A stretch of DNA of 64,000 nucleotides from JAHIQC01 sp964565645 (lineage in GTDB: Bacteria > Actinomycetota > Coriobacteriia > Anaerosomatales > JAHIQC01). Under the pieces are notes generated by a model, which was not told the origin of the DNA, searched no databases, and was given only the letters and a program-made list of their open reading frames with translations. Shown piece after piece: positions 42,025 through 51,059 of the stretch; position 1 is the stretch's first letter; every line of letters starts with the position of its first letter. Where the stretch lies: the NCBI GenBank assembly GCA_964565645.1, contig CAZMFQ010000002.1:186001-250000 (forward strand). The letters run 5' to 3'. Position numbers and translations under genes: made by a program.

Positions 42025-43131
42025 TCACGGGGTGACGCGCGGAGGCATCTCCTCGCCGTGTGCGATGCCCACGCACACAGTCCCGGCCGCGAAGGCCGCA
42101 GCGAAGAACGCCGGGTCCTCGGCGATCGAACGACCCATCGTCTTGACCTCCAGCCCCCGCATGGCCGGCGCCTCCGACCTCCCCGCCGCGGTGGCGACAC
42201 GCACGTGTCTGTCCCAGACCCCCGCAGCGTCGAGCGCCTCCTCGATGGCGTCGTCATACTCCTCTGGAAGCGAAGGCAGGCCCACATAGGCCGGCGCAAG
42301 TGCGATCCGCGTGAGCGCCGAGAGCGAGTGGTGGCTCACGCCATGATGCCGCGACCGGGCATCGGCGAACGAGACGCGCAGGACCGCGACCGGTGCGCCG
42401 TCGAGTGAGTGGACCGCGTTGACCGCCTCTCCCTGCGCGACGCCGCCATGCCCGAAGGCGGTGGCCGTCCCCACGACACCCGGACCGATGCCGACGATCG
42501 CCACATCCGCTTTGAGCACGTGGCGTGCAGCAAGCAGCCCCGAGTGCAGGTTGATGGCCTCGACGTCGCCACCGAAGGATTGCCCGCATGTCACGGTGTG
42601 GTCGAGCAGACCCGATGCGCGCGCGGCGCGCACGACATCGGAGAGGGCCACCGGCAGCGCCGCCTGATCGGTCATCACATAGGCTATGCGCAGGCGCGGG
42701 TCGGCGTGTTTGACGGACGCCGCGACGAGCGGCACCTGGCTGTGCAGCCCGCAGCATGCCACGGGCATGCCTCCCAGCGAGTCAGCCTCTCGCAGGATGT
42801 CGTGCCCTTCGGTTCCCTGCTCCTCGACCGACGTCACGTCCAACTGCAGGGGCGTGTAGCGCAACTTCATGATGTGGCCGCCCGAGGGCGTGTCGAGCGC
42901 GACACCCTGAGCGGGACCTCGCGCGACGACGAAATGCAGACCTCCCGTGCCGAGCGCGAGGTCGACGGCGGTCGTATTGAGCAAGACCCGGTCTGAGAGC
43001 ACACACCGCCCGCACAGCGGCGGGAACGCCACCGCCCGGCCACTCGACCGGTCATCCAGCGCCACCTCGAGGTGTTGGACCTGCGGCTCGTCGGTGACGA
43101 CCTTCGTGACGATCCCCCACACCAGGCGCAC
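42025..43131 (-). CDS. DUF3866 family protein
   Basis: A 368-residue protein recognised as DUF3866, a family found mainly in Actinobacteria and Firmicutes with no known activity. Recognisable parts are HIMKLRYTPLQLDVTSVEEQ, MPVACCGLHSQVPLVAASVKHADPRLRIAYVMTD, TCGQSFGGDVEAINLHSGLLAARHVLKADVAIVGIGPGVVGTATAFGHGG and RSRHHGVSHHSLSALTRIAL. The cysteine-histidine segment CCGLHSQ and RHHGVSHHS could bind metal or serve catalysis, but that is a guess. GTG at 43131 overlaps the spacing after the peptidase stop (GGAGGAGTAA serves as its ribosome site). It is likely in the pyrG operon. Confidence 0.85.
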   Translation of the reverse strand: MRLVWGIVTKVVTDEPQVQHLEVALDDRSSGRAVAFPPLCGRCVLSDRVLLNTTAVDLALGTGGLHFVVARGPAQGVALDTPSGGHIMKLRYTPLQLDVTSVEEQGTEGHDILREADSLGGMPVACCGLHSQVPLVAASVKHADPRLRIAYVMTDQAALPVALSDVVRAARASGLLDHTVTCGQSFGGDVEAINLHSGLLAARHVLKADVAIVGIGPGVVGTATAFGHGGVAQGEAVNAVHSLDGAPVAVLRVSFADARSRHHGVSHHSLSALTRIALAPAYVGLPSLPEEYDDAIEEALDAAGVWDRHVRVATAAGRSEAPAMRGLEVKTMGRSIAEDPAFFAAAFAAGTVCVGIAHGEEMPPRVTP

Positions 43132-43135
43132 GGAG

Positions 43136-44257
43136 TTACTCCTCCACGTTCGATTGGATGAACGCCGCCACAAGATCGCGAAGTGCGTGCAGATCGTGTA
43201 CCGAGACACTCTCCTGCACGCCATGCACAGCGCTCATTCCGCACGAAAGCACGAGCGTCGGCACTCCGAGCTCCGCGAAGATGTTGCCGTCGGAGCCTCC
43301 GCCGGTGGTCTTGAGGACGGGAGCGAGTCCGGCCCGTTCGCACGCTGCGACGGCCCGGCGGACCAGCGGCGAGTCCGGGTCGGACGAGAAGCCCTGGTAC
43401 TCGCGGGTCCAAGTGACATCGACGGTCCCGCCCGCGGCCTGCGCGGCCTCCCGCATCACCGTGTCCATGTCTCGACGGACCTGCTCGACGCGGTCGACAT
43501 CAAGTGAACGGCACTCCCCCGTCACCCGGACGAGTGCAGGAACGACGTTGGTGGCCGTGCCGCCCATCATGCTGCCGATATTGGCCGTGGTGTGATCGTC
43601 AAGACGTCCCAGTTGCATCGCAGAGACCGCGCGCGCGGCCATCGCGACGGCGGAGACTCCCGCTTCCGGGGCCACGCCCGCGTGCGCCGCCACACCGTGG
43701 AACTCCGCATCGAAGGTGTAGTGCGTGGGTGCCGCCGTGATGATCCCGCCGGGGGCGCCGTCCGCATCGAGCACCAGGCAAGCCGCACCTGCCGCATCCC
43801 GAGCGCTCAACGCCTTCGCGCCCGAGAGACCGATCTCCTCGCACACCGTGAGCAGGACCTTGAGTGCGGGGCGTGGTGCGCCGCTGCTGAAGATATCACG
43901 GCAGACCTCGATGATCGCCGCGATGCCCGCCTTGTCGTCAGCCCCGAGAACGGTGTCGCCGGCGGAGCGGACGATGCCGTCGCTGACCAGCGGTTCGACT
44001 CCTCGGCAGGGCTCCACGCAGTCCATGTGCGCCGAGAGCACGAGCACCGGCGCATCCTGCGCGTCGGGCCACTCGGCGATCAGGTTCCCGGTATCGGAGC
44101 CCGTGACGGCGGCGGACCCGTCGAAACGAACCTCGAACCCCAATGAGGTGAGTTCGCGCGCGACATGCAAAGCGACGCCGAGCTCCTCACGCGAGGGGCT
44201 GTCGATACGCACGAGTTCGAGGAACGTCTCGAGAAGCCTGTCCCCGGATTCACTCAT
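43136..44257 (-). CDS. M20-type (PepT-like) metallopeptidase
   Basis: A 373-residue zinc peptidase. Metal-binding signature VLSAHMDCVEP (His and Asp), GADDKAGIAAIIEV with the bridging Asp, VCEEIGLSGAKAL with the catalytic Glu pair, and the late histidine in GGGSDGNIFAELGVPTLVLSCGMSAVHGVQE. The dimerisation lid sits between. It resembles tripeptide aminopeptidases and related M20/M42 enzymes; the substrate cannot be told. ATG at 44257 overlaps the pyrG stop by four bases (ATGA); the longer open frame upstream lies inside pyrG. Confidence 0.9.
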   Translation of the reverse strand: MSESGDRLLETFLELVRIDSPSREELGVALHVARELTSLGFEVRFDGSAAVTGSDTGNLIAEWPDAQDAPVLVLSAHMDCVEPCRGVEPLVSDGIVRSAGDTVLGADDKAGIAAIIEVCRDIFSSGAPRPALKVLLTVCEEIGLSGAKALSARDAAGAACLVLDADGAPGGIITAAPTHYTFDAEFHGVAAHAGVAPEAGVSAVAMAARAVSAMQLGRLDDHTTANIGSMMGGTATNVVPALVRVTGECRSLDVDRVEQVRRDMDTVMREAAQAAGGTVDVTWTREYQGFSSDPDSPLVRRAVAACERAGLAPVLKTTGGGSDGNIFAELGVPTLVLSCGMSAVHGVQESVSVHDLHALRDLVAAFIQSNVEE

Positions 44258-45870
44258 CTGCTCGCGCGCGCCTTGCGGTACGCCACCGCCGCGCCGACGA
44301 AATCGCGGAACAGAGGCGCGGGACGCGTGGGCCGGCTCTTGAACTCGGGATGGCCCTGATTGCCGAGGAACCACGGGTGGTCCGGCAACTCGACCATCTC
44401 GACGAGCTTGCCGTCGGGGCTCATTCCGCTGATCACGAGACCTGCGTCCGCAAGCTGATCGCGGTAGGCGTTGTTGACCTCGTAGCGGTGCCGATGACGC
44501 TCGTAGATGAGTTCCTCGCCGTAGGCCGTGGCGCCCTTGGTGTTCGGGGTCACCTTGCAGGGATACGTGCCGAGCCGCATGGTGCCGCCCATGTCGGTGA
44601 CGTCCTGCTGGTCGCGCATCAGGTCGATGACCGGATGCGCCGTCACTGGATCGAACTCGGTGGAGTTCGCACCTTCGAGAGCGCAGACGTGTCGCGCGAA
44701 CTCGCACACAGCGACCTGCATGCCCAGGCAGATACCGAAATACGGCACCTTGTTCTCTCGCGCGTACTTCGCGGCGCGGATCTTGCCTTCGATACCGCGG
44801 ATCCCGAAGCCGCCGGGCACGAGCACGCCGTCGAACGCCGACATGGCGCTCTCGACCTCATCGGGCGTGAGTGACTCAGCGTCGACCCAGTGGACCTTGA
44901 CCTTGTGGTCGTGGAAGATGCCGGCGTGATCGAGGGCCTCGGTGACGGACAGGTATGCGTCCGGCAGCTGGACGTACTTGCCGACGAGCGCGATCTGCAC
45001 CTCGTCCGCGAGGGACATGGAGTGATCGACGAAGGCGTTCCACTCGGTCATGTCCGACTCGCCGCAGCTCAGGCCGAGATGCTCGATGACCATCTCGTCG
45101 AGCGCCTGGTCGGCCAGGACGCGGGGTACCTCGTAGATCGACGGGACGTCCGGCGTCGAGAGCACGGCCTTGGGGTCGACATCGCAGAACAGGCCGATCT
45201 TGCGGCGGATCCCCTCGTCGATCGGCCGGTCCGATCGGCACACGATGAAGTCCGGCTGGATACCGATGCTGCGGAGTTCCTTGACCGAGTGCTGCGTGGG
45301 CTTGGTCTTGAGTTCGGAGGCTGCCCCGATCCACGGCACGAGGGTCACATGGATGTAGCAGACGTTGTCACGGCCGGCGTCCTTCTTGAGCTGTCGGATC
45401 GCCTCGAGGAACGGCAGCGACTCGATGTCGCCCACCGTGCCGCCGACCTCGGTGATGATGACGTCGGCGTTCGATTCCTCGGCTATGCGGGTTATCCGGT
45501 CCTTGATCTCGTTCGTGACATGCGGGATGACCTGCACCGTGCCGCCGAGGAAGTCGCCGCGACGTTCGCGGGAGATGATCGTCGAGTAGATCTTGCCGGC
45601 AGTGACGTTGCAGTCACGGGTGAGCGACTCGTCGATATAGCGCTCGTAGTGGCCGAGGTCCAGATCGGTCTCGGCGCCGTCGTCGGTAACGAAGACCTCG
45701 CCGTGCTGGAAGGGGCTCATCGTTCCGGGATCGACGTTGAGGTACGGATCGAGCTTCTGGATGCGGACCTTGAGGCCGCGGGACTTGAGCAGACGACCCA
45801 GCGATGCGGCCGTGATGCCCTTGCCCAGAGAACTTACAACGCCACCCGTCACGAAGATGAACTTTGCCAT
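44254..45870 (-). CDS. pyrG: CTP synthase
   Basis: Makes CTP from UTP, ATP and glutamine. 538 residues. The N-terminal amidoligase begins FIFVTGGVVSSLGKGITAASLG with the P-loop, then TEVGGTVGDIESLPFLEAIRQ. The C-terminal class I glutaminase has GICLGMQ (nucleophile Cys) and the HRHRYEVNN and GHPEFKSRP pieces holding catalytic His and Glu. A TATAGT -10 candidate is 40 bases upstream (45915-45910, minus strand). It heads an operon with the M20 peptidase and DUF3866 genes. Confidence 0.97.
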   Translation of the reverse strand: MAKFIFVTGGVVSSLGKGITAASLGRLLKSRGLKVRIQKLDPYLNVDPGTMSPFQHGEVFVTDDGAETDLDLGHYERYIDESLTRDCNVTAGKIYSTIISRERRGDFLGGTVQVIPHVTNEIKDRITRIAEESNADVIITEVGGTVGDIESLPFLEAIRQLKKDAGRDNVCYIHVTLVPWIGAASELKTKPTQHSVKELRSIGIQPDFIVCRSDRPIDEGIRRKIGLFCDVDPKAVLSTPDVPSIYEVPRVLADQALDEMVIEHLGLSCGESDMTEWNAFVDHSMSLADEVQIALVGKYVQLPDAYLSVTEALDHAGIFHDHKVKVHWVDAESLTPDEVESAMSAFDGVLVPGGFGIRGIEGKIRAAKYARENKVPYFGICLGMQVAVCEFARHVCALEGANSTEFDPVTAHPVIDLMRDQQDVTDMGGTMRLGTYPCKVTPNTKGATAYGEELIYERHRHRYEVNNAYRDQLADAGLVISGMSPDGKLVEMVELPDHPWFLGNQGHPEFKSRPTRPAPLFRDFVGAAVAYRKARASR

Positions 45871-45927
45871 ACCGCCCCTTCAGCCTCCTGTCCGCATCAA
45901 CACACACTCACTATACCCGCGCCGCAC

Positions 45928-46884
45928 TCACGCGGGGGCATCGATTTCGCCCGGTTCTGCCGGCGCTCTGCCGAGCGCGTCGAGCCGTGTGAGAAGCGCG
46001 CTCGACTCGATCACCCGCGAGAACGAGAAGCGCTCGCTCGCCAGGTTGAGCGCGAACATGACCACGAAGTACACGATGATGCCCCAGGCGGGCAGCCCCG
46101 CGACGATCAGGAGACCGGCGAACACGCCTGCCGGATTCGCGCCCGCATCGCCGAGCATCCCGCGTTCGCCGAGGTCGTAGCGCCAGACCGCAAGCACCGG
46201 CCCGAACGCGAACAGCCCGAGGACCACCACGCTCGCGGCGACCTCCCGGATCGATCGCGCGCTCGTCGGCACGAGCCCGACCGCCGAAGAGACGATGCCC
46301 AGGACCGCGAGCACGCTGTAGGCCTTGAGCGCGCGCCCCGGCCGCAGATCGGTCAGGTTCACGAAGTTCGAGCTCAGCGCGATACCCGCCCCGGCAGGTA
46401 TCGCGAGCAGTGTCGGCGCAAGCGCCATCGAATAGGCGTCCGTACGGCTGTGCAGCACTATCACGGCCGCTATGAGGCTCGCGAGTGAGATACCGAGCAA
46501 CTTCATCCCGCCCGTGGTGAGCCGACCGCGGGCGATCGCGCCGAGATGCCCGCGAAACCCGCGGTCCCCGCCGGTGCCGAACGCGTCATCCACGAGCCCG
46601 AGCGCGAAAGCGACCAACACCAGCGGCCCGGCGAGGATCACGATGGGGGCCGCGGGGGCCGCTGCGAGCGCAGGGATGTTCGTGAGCGCAAGACCGCCGA
46701 GGATGGCCGCGCCCGCCCACAGGAGCCAGGCGACGCCGAGACCCAGGAACACCGGGCGCCCACGATAGTTCGGGTGCGTGGGAGATGACTCGAGCGAGGG
46801 AACCAGCATCCGCATGCCCACATACGGCACGCCCACGCCCATAGCGGCCGCGACGAGGGCGGCGTATAGGACCGAATCGCTCAG
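45928..46884 (-). CDS. WecA/MraY-like prenyl-phosphate glycosyl-1-phosphate transferase, CTG start
   Basis: A 318-residue polytopic membrane protein with about ten helices. The MraY/WecA landmarks are present: VDDAFG (Asp pair), NFVNLTDLRPGRALKAY, and GMLGDAGANPAG. The usual DGxDG after NLTD is replaced by DLRPGRA, so substrate and even activity are uncertain. No ATG fits the N-terminus. The only start with a ribosome site (AGGTGAG, 6-base spacing) is a CTG at 46884 whose last bases overlap the upstream gene's TGA (CTGA), like the ATGA overlaps nearby. An ATG at 46842 would cut the first helix. Together with the upstream gene it suggests envelope polymer synthesis. Confidence 0.75.
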   Translation of the reverse strand: MSDSVLYAALVAAAMGVGVPYVGMRMLVPSLESSPTHPNYRGRPVFLGLGVAWLLWAGAAILGGLALTNIPALAAAPAAPIVILAGPLVLVAFALGLVDDAFGTGGDRGFRGHLGAIARGRLTTGGMKLLGISLASLIAAVIVLHSRTDAYSMALAPTLLAIPAGAGIALSSNFVNLTDLRPGRALKAYSVLAVLGIVSSAVGLVPTSARSIREVAASVVVLGLFAFGPVLAVWRYDLGERGMLGDAGANPAGVFAGLLIVAGLPAWGIIVYFVVMFALNLASERFSFSRVIESSALLTRLDALGRAPAEPGEIDAPA

Positions 46885-49208
46885 CGCCCGCTCACCTGCA
46901 CTTCCCCATCGCCGCGACCATGGTGAGGCTCGGTACGCAGACGGTCGAGCATCAGGTACAGGATGCCGCCCGCAAGATAGACCATGATGAGGGCCGGTAT
47001 CACGATGCCCGAATCCTCCGTGAAGTAGGCGGCAAGCCCGCCGATCAGGCACGCCGCGACGGCGGCCGAGAAATGCGGGTTGTCGTCGAGCGCGGCCGCG
47101 AAGTCGCCCTGCGGACGCCAACGCATGAAGCCGAGGAATGCCAACACCCCGATCAGCACGAACGACCAGTTGGTGCGCGTAAGCACCCTCAGGTTGGTCT
47201 CAGCCTTGCGCTCGACGATCGTCCACAGCGCGCCGGCTCCGCCCTGGTCGGCGCTCAGCCACGCGCGTCCCAGATGCGTCTGGCTCGAACCGCCGCTCAG
47301 ATCGATCATCGAGAACGCCCCGACCAGAACCACGATGATGACGACCGCGATGCCCATCAGCTTCCAACTCACCCGGTACCCGTTCATGAGCGCCCACGCG
47401 ACCGCATAGCCGATGACGCCCCACGCGATGACACCCACATTCGCCCCCAGGAACGGCGCAGCGCACGCGCCTACCACCGTGGCGCCGAGGAGCGGTACAC
47501 CCCACCTGCGTGCGAACGGCGTGAATCGGGAATCCGGCCACTCGTCCAGCAAGAGGGCGACGCCGACGAGCGACGAGCCGAACAGCAACGCCGCCCCCTC
47601 GTTGCCGATGCCGTAGTAGCGCGCCGCGAGAAGTGGCGAGTAGCCGAGGAAGCTCGTGAAGGACCAGGGCGCCCCAAGCACCTGATCGAGCAGGAGCAGA
47701 CCGGTCATCAACAGGGAGCCCGCCGCCACGGGCACGCGCATGGGGGCGAAGCGCTTCAACAGCAGCGCCAGTGCCCACAATGCGATCGTACACGTCGCAA
47801 GTGTGAAGACCGCTGACGCCGGGGTACCCGGATCCGGGGCGACAACGAACATCAGAAGTGTCGCAGGCGGGACCGACAGGATTCCAAGGAGCGCGGCACG
47901 AAAGGCCCACGCGCTGCGAACCGCTGCATCACGCGACCACCGGTGCGCACGAAGCAGAACGAGCGTCGACGCGATCAGGATCACGAGCGTCACGCCGATG
48001 AATCCGTTCACGACCGCAGGCTTCGCGGTGTCCACGGCCACCGCGGTCGCGTCTGAACGGACGAGGGTGTCGATACGCTCATCGAGCGTCTTGTCCGCAC
48101 CGTCGGCCACCATCGGATTGCCAAGGACCTGTACGGGACGCTCGATGCCGAGCATGTCCAGGATCGCCGCGGCCACGTCGAGGTTGGTCACGAGCCCTGT
48201 CCGCTGAGTGGATGAGGAGCTCAGGTATCCGGACATCCCTCCACCGGAGATGATGACCGGCGCCAGATGCGTCACGAGTCCGACACCCTCGGTCCCGACA
48301 GGAGACGCGATCATGAGCACTGAATCATCGGCGAGTGTCGTGCGTATCCTGCCGACCACGTCGTCCAGCGCGGCGACGGCCCGCGCGTGCTGTCGATCCC
48401 ACTCCGGCTGGGCGGTGATGCCCTCAACGGCGGCCGCACGCGAGAGGTCACCGAGGTCCACGACGATGAGCCCGGGTCCGTCGGTCTCCTCGATGCTCGA
48501 CTCCGCGTCCCGATATGCGGCCATGACCCGCTCCGCGTCAGACGCAACGCCGAAAGGCTCCGTGATGTCGTCACGAAGCATCTGTCCGGAGACGTCGCCA
48601 TACCTGACCAGACCGTCATAGTCCATCGCCGCCACCGCGGCGGCGCGGCTTCTCCACGCCTCGTGCGCGTCCCTGCCCGGATCTCCGTTCCCGATCGCGG
48701 CGGTCGCACCACCGGCCGAGACGATCTCTCCGCCCAGGGTACCCGGCACGACATCAAGCGTGTTGTTCGCAGCGCTCTGCCTCAGCACGCGCGGCAGACC
48801 GAGGAACACGATGTCCGCGCCGGAAGGCGGCATACCCGCCAGGCGGGTGAAGGCCTCGGCGGCCGTCCCTTCGTTATACTCCTCGCCCACCGTGTAGGCG
48901 CTGGGCGCCGAGGCGTCCATCGCCGACCAGGCCCCTGACGAGAACGTGAGGGCACCCTGCTCGGGAGTCGAGGGAAATGTCGCGTAGCGGTTCCGGTTGC
49001 GCACATTGAGATTGCCGACCGCACCCTCCTCGGCGATCGCGGCCATATTGGGGGTCGCCGTGGTGATGTCGCTCCACTGCAGGTACGGCGCGAGCACGAG
49101 GACGACTCGTCGTACGGGGGCCGGAGGCTTCGTCTGAGCGGTCGCCGGAAGCACCGTCGCCGCGAGGACCAGCAACACCGTGGCGAAGTATGTCGTGACG
49201 CGCTTCAT
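46881..49208 (-). CDS. large membrane protein with alkaline-phosphatase-like ectodomain
   Basis: A 775-residue protein. A signal peptide (1-25) is followed by an extracytoplasmic domain of about 380 residues with alkaline-phosphatase-superfamily traits: APYLQWSDITTATPNMAAIAEEGAVGNLNVR near the start, LIVVDLGD in the middle and LAPVIISGGG...NLDVAAAILDMLGIERP at the end. After it come ten or more hydrophobic helices (about 395-765). The fold call is tentative and the metal ligands are not all obvious. ATG at 49208 is preceded by AAGGAG. It shares an operon with the WecA-like gene and diverges from murJ, so a role with lipid-linked cell-envelope material is an inference from neighbours. Confidence 0.7.
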   Translation of the reverse strand: MKRVTTYFATVLLVLAATVLPATAQTKPPAPVRRVVLVLAPYLQWSDITTATPNMAAIAEEGAVGNLNVRNRNRYATFPSTPEQGALTFSSGAWSAMDASAPSAYTVGEEYNEGTAAEAFTRLAGMPPSGADIVFLGLPRVLRQSAANNTLDVVPGTLGGEIVSAGGATAAIGNGDPGRDAHEAWRSRAAAVAAMDYDGLVRYGDVSGQMLRDDITEPFGVASDAERVMAAYRDAESSIEETDGPGLIVVDLGDLSRAAAVEGITAQPEWDRQHARAVAALDDVVGRIRTTLADDSVLMIASPVGTEGVGLVTHLAPVIISGGGMSGYLSSSSTQRTGLVTNLDVAAAILDMLGIERPVQVLGNPMVADGADKTLDERIDTLVRSDATAVAVDTAKPAVVNGFIGVTLVILIASTLVLLRAHRWSRDAAVRSAWAFRAALLGILSVPPATLLMFVVAPDPGTPASAVFTLATCTIALWALALLLKRFAPMRVPVAAGSLLMTGLLLLDQVLGAPWSFTSFLGYSPLLAARYYGIGNEGAALLFGSSLVGVALLLDEWPDSRFTPFARRWGVPLLGATVVGACAAPFLGANVGVIAWGVIGYAVAWALMNGYRVSWKLMGIAVVIIVVLVGAFSMIDLSGGSSQTHLGRAWLSADQGGAGALWTIVERKAETNLRVLTRTNWSFVLIGVLAFLGFMRWRPQGDFAAALDDNPHFSAAVAACLIGGLAAYFTEDSGIVIPALIMVYLAGGILYLMLDRLRTEPHHGRGDGEVQVSGR

Positions 49209-49427
49209 CAACACTCCTTCGCGGCGCATGGCACGCCGAAAGACAGGTCTTGATCACGGGGGTACGACGGCAGCAGCGCACGGCGCAGGCCGGCTGGGGT
49301 GCCCACTCGCAAGTATAGCCGATGCACGCCGAGGAGGTGCGCGGTCAAGGTGACGGCTCCGCAACACACTGGAGCGGACACGAGGGTCCCGCGCGCGCTC
49401 CTCGGCTACAATGACTGCGGCCGCACC
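49209..49427. promoter_or_regulatory. divergent promoter region, phosphatase-like gene / murJ
   Basis: A 219-base gap between divergent genes. For the minus-strand gene there is a -10 TATACT (49317-49312) with no good -35. For murJ there is a -10 TACAAT (49407-49412), again without a clear -35. No other gene was seen. Confidence 0.35.
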
Positions 49428-51059
49428 GTGCGGCGTCTGCATGAGGAGGACCCCATCTCTCGACCCACCATCGCACGCTCGACCGCGATCATGTCGATGT
49501 CGACGGCGCTCTCGCGCGTCACAGGCTTCGTGCGGACGTGGGCTATCGCCTACGCTCTTGGAGTCACGGCGCTCGCCGCCTCGTACAACGTCGCCAACAA
49601 CATCCCGAACATGATCTACGAACTCGTGGCCGGCGGCGTGATCTCGGCGCTGTTCATCCCGGTGTTCATGGAGCAGTGGGAATCAGCGAGCCACGATGAT
49701 GCCTGGGCGTTCGCCTCGACGCTGTTCAACATCACGACGCTGGCGCTCGCGGTCGTCGCGGTCGCCGGCACCATCTGGGCGGAGCCTTTCGTCCGTACGC
49801 AGACCTTCACCATCTCGGTCGAGGACGCGTCACTCGCGGTCTACTTCTTCCGGTTCTTTGCGGTGCAGGTGGTCGTGTACGGCGCAGGGTCGATCATCAG
49901 CGGGGTCCTGAACTCGCAGCGCAAGTACCTGTGGGTCGCCATCGGCCCGGTGTTCAACAACCTCGTGGTCATCATCACGCTGCTCGGATTCTACGTGCCG
50001 TTCAGGAACACGAACCCGGAGCTGGCCAAGATGGGCCTCGCTATCGGAACGACGCTCGGGGTGTTCGCGATGTACGCGGTCCAGATCCCGAGCCTCCTGA
50101 CCCTCAGGCCGAAGTGGTCGTGGCGGATAGACTGGCGCCATCCCGGACTCAAGGCCATGGGCAGGATGGCCCTGCCGACGATCGTCTATGTCGTCACCAA
50201 CCTGGTCGCGGTGTCATTCCGCAACGCCTATGCCCTCAAGGTCTCGGACTCCGGTCCGGCCACGCTGCTGTACGCGTGGATGTGGTACCAACTCCCGTAC
50301 GGGGTTCTGGCGGTCGCTCTTGCGACGGCCGTGTTCACCGAGCTCTCTGAACAGGCGGGACGCAAAGACTACGAGCAGTTCAAGCGGACCTTTGCTTCGG
50401 GGCTCAGGGCGACCGGGATGCTCATCATGCCCATGGCGGCGATGCTCATCGCACTCGCCCCTCAGCTCGTGCGGCTCTACCGCGCCGGCGCGTTCAAGGA
50501 GTCGGACATCCCGCTCGTGTCCGAGGTACTCGTGTGGTGGGGCGTTGCGCTGTTCTTCTTCGCATCGACCATGTTCCTGCTCAAGACGTTCTACTCGCTC
50601 AAAGACACGCTCACCCCGATGTTCGTGAACCTTGTGCTCACTGTCGGACAGATCGCGATGTATGCGACGCTCACGGCCGGCGTCGCCGGCTGGTCCGGTT
50701 TGGGACTGAGGGGCATACCGATAGCGGATGCGGTCTTCTACGCCCTTGTGGCACTCGCTCTGGCGATCCTGCTCCGACGCAAGATCGGCGGGTATGACAT
50801 GCGGGGCATCGCGTGGATGCTCGCCCGGGCCGCCATCTCCTCGGCGGTGGGCGGAGCGACCGCATGGACGGTCGTGCACTACACTCCCGGACTCGCCGCA
50901 GCCTCTGGAGGCTTCCTCGTACAGCTCGCACTCGCGGGGTGTTCCGGCCTTCTCGTCTCGTTCGCGGTCGCAGCGGCGCTCCGGGTGCCCGAGGTCTCGG
51001 TGGCCACCGGCCTGCTCAAGCGCCTGTCCGGCAGACTGGGTCGCGGTGGTGCCCGATGA
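49428..51059 (+). CDS. murJ: lipid II flippase MurJ
   Basis: A polytopic MOP-superfamily protein that flips lipid-linked peptidoglycan precursor across the membrane. About 543 residues with fourteen hydrophobic helices and no kinase-like extension. Conserved text includes MSMSTALSRVTGFVRTWAIAYALG, YNVANNIPNMIYELVAGGVISALFIPVF and RTFASGLRATGMLIMPMAAMLIAL. The start is unclear. In-frame GTG 49428, CTG 49437 and ATG 49491 lack a ribosome site, while a perfect GAGGAGG is five bases before an in-frame ATC at 49455. I list the GTG for completeness. Downstream it overlaps the glycosyltransferase gene (ATGA). Confidence 0.92.
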   Translation: MRRLHEEDPISRPTIARSTAIMSMSTALSRVTGFVRTWAIAYALGVTALAASYNVANNIPNMIYELVAGGVISALFIPVFMEQWESASHDDAWAFASTLFNITTLALAVVAVAGTIWAEPFVRTQTFTISVEDASLAVYFFRFFAVQVVVYGAGSIISGVLNSQRKYLWVAIGPVFNNLVVIITLLGFYVPFRNTNPELAKMGLAIGTTLGVFAMYAVQIPSLLTLRPKWSWRIDWRHPGLKAMGRMALPTIVYVVTNLVAVSFRNAYALKVSDSGPATLLYAWMWYQLPYGVLAVALATAVFTELSEQAGRKDYEQFKRTFASGLRATGMLIMPMAAMLIALAPQLVRLYRAGAFKESDIPLVSEVLVWWGVALFFFASTMFLLKTFYSLKDTLTPMFVNLVLTVGQIAMYATLTAGVAGWSGLGLRGIPIADAVFYALVALALAILLRRKIGGYDMRGIAWMLARAAISSAVGGATAWTVVHYTPGLAAASGGFLVQLALAGCSGLLVSFAVAAALRVPEVSVATGLLKRLSGRLGRGGAR

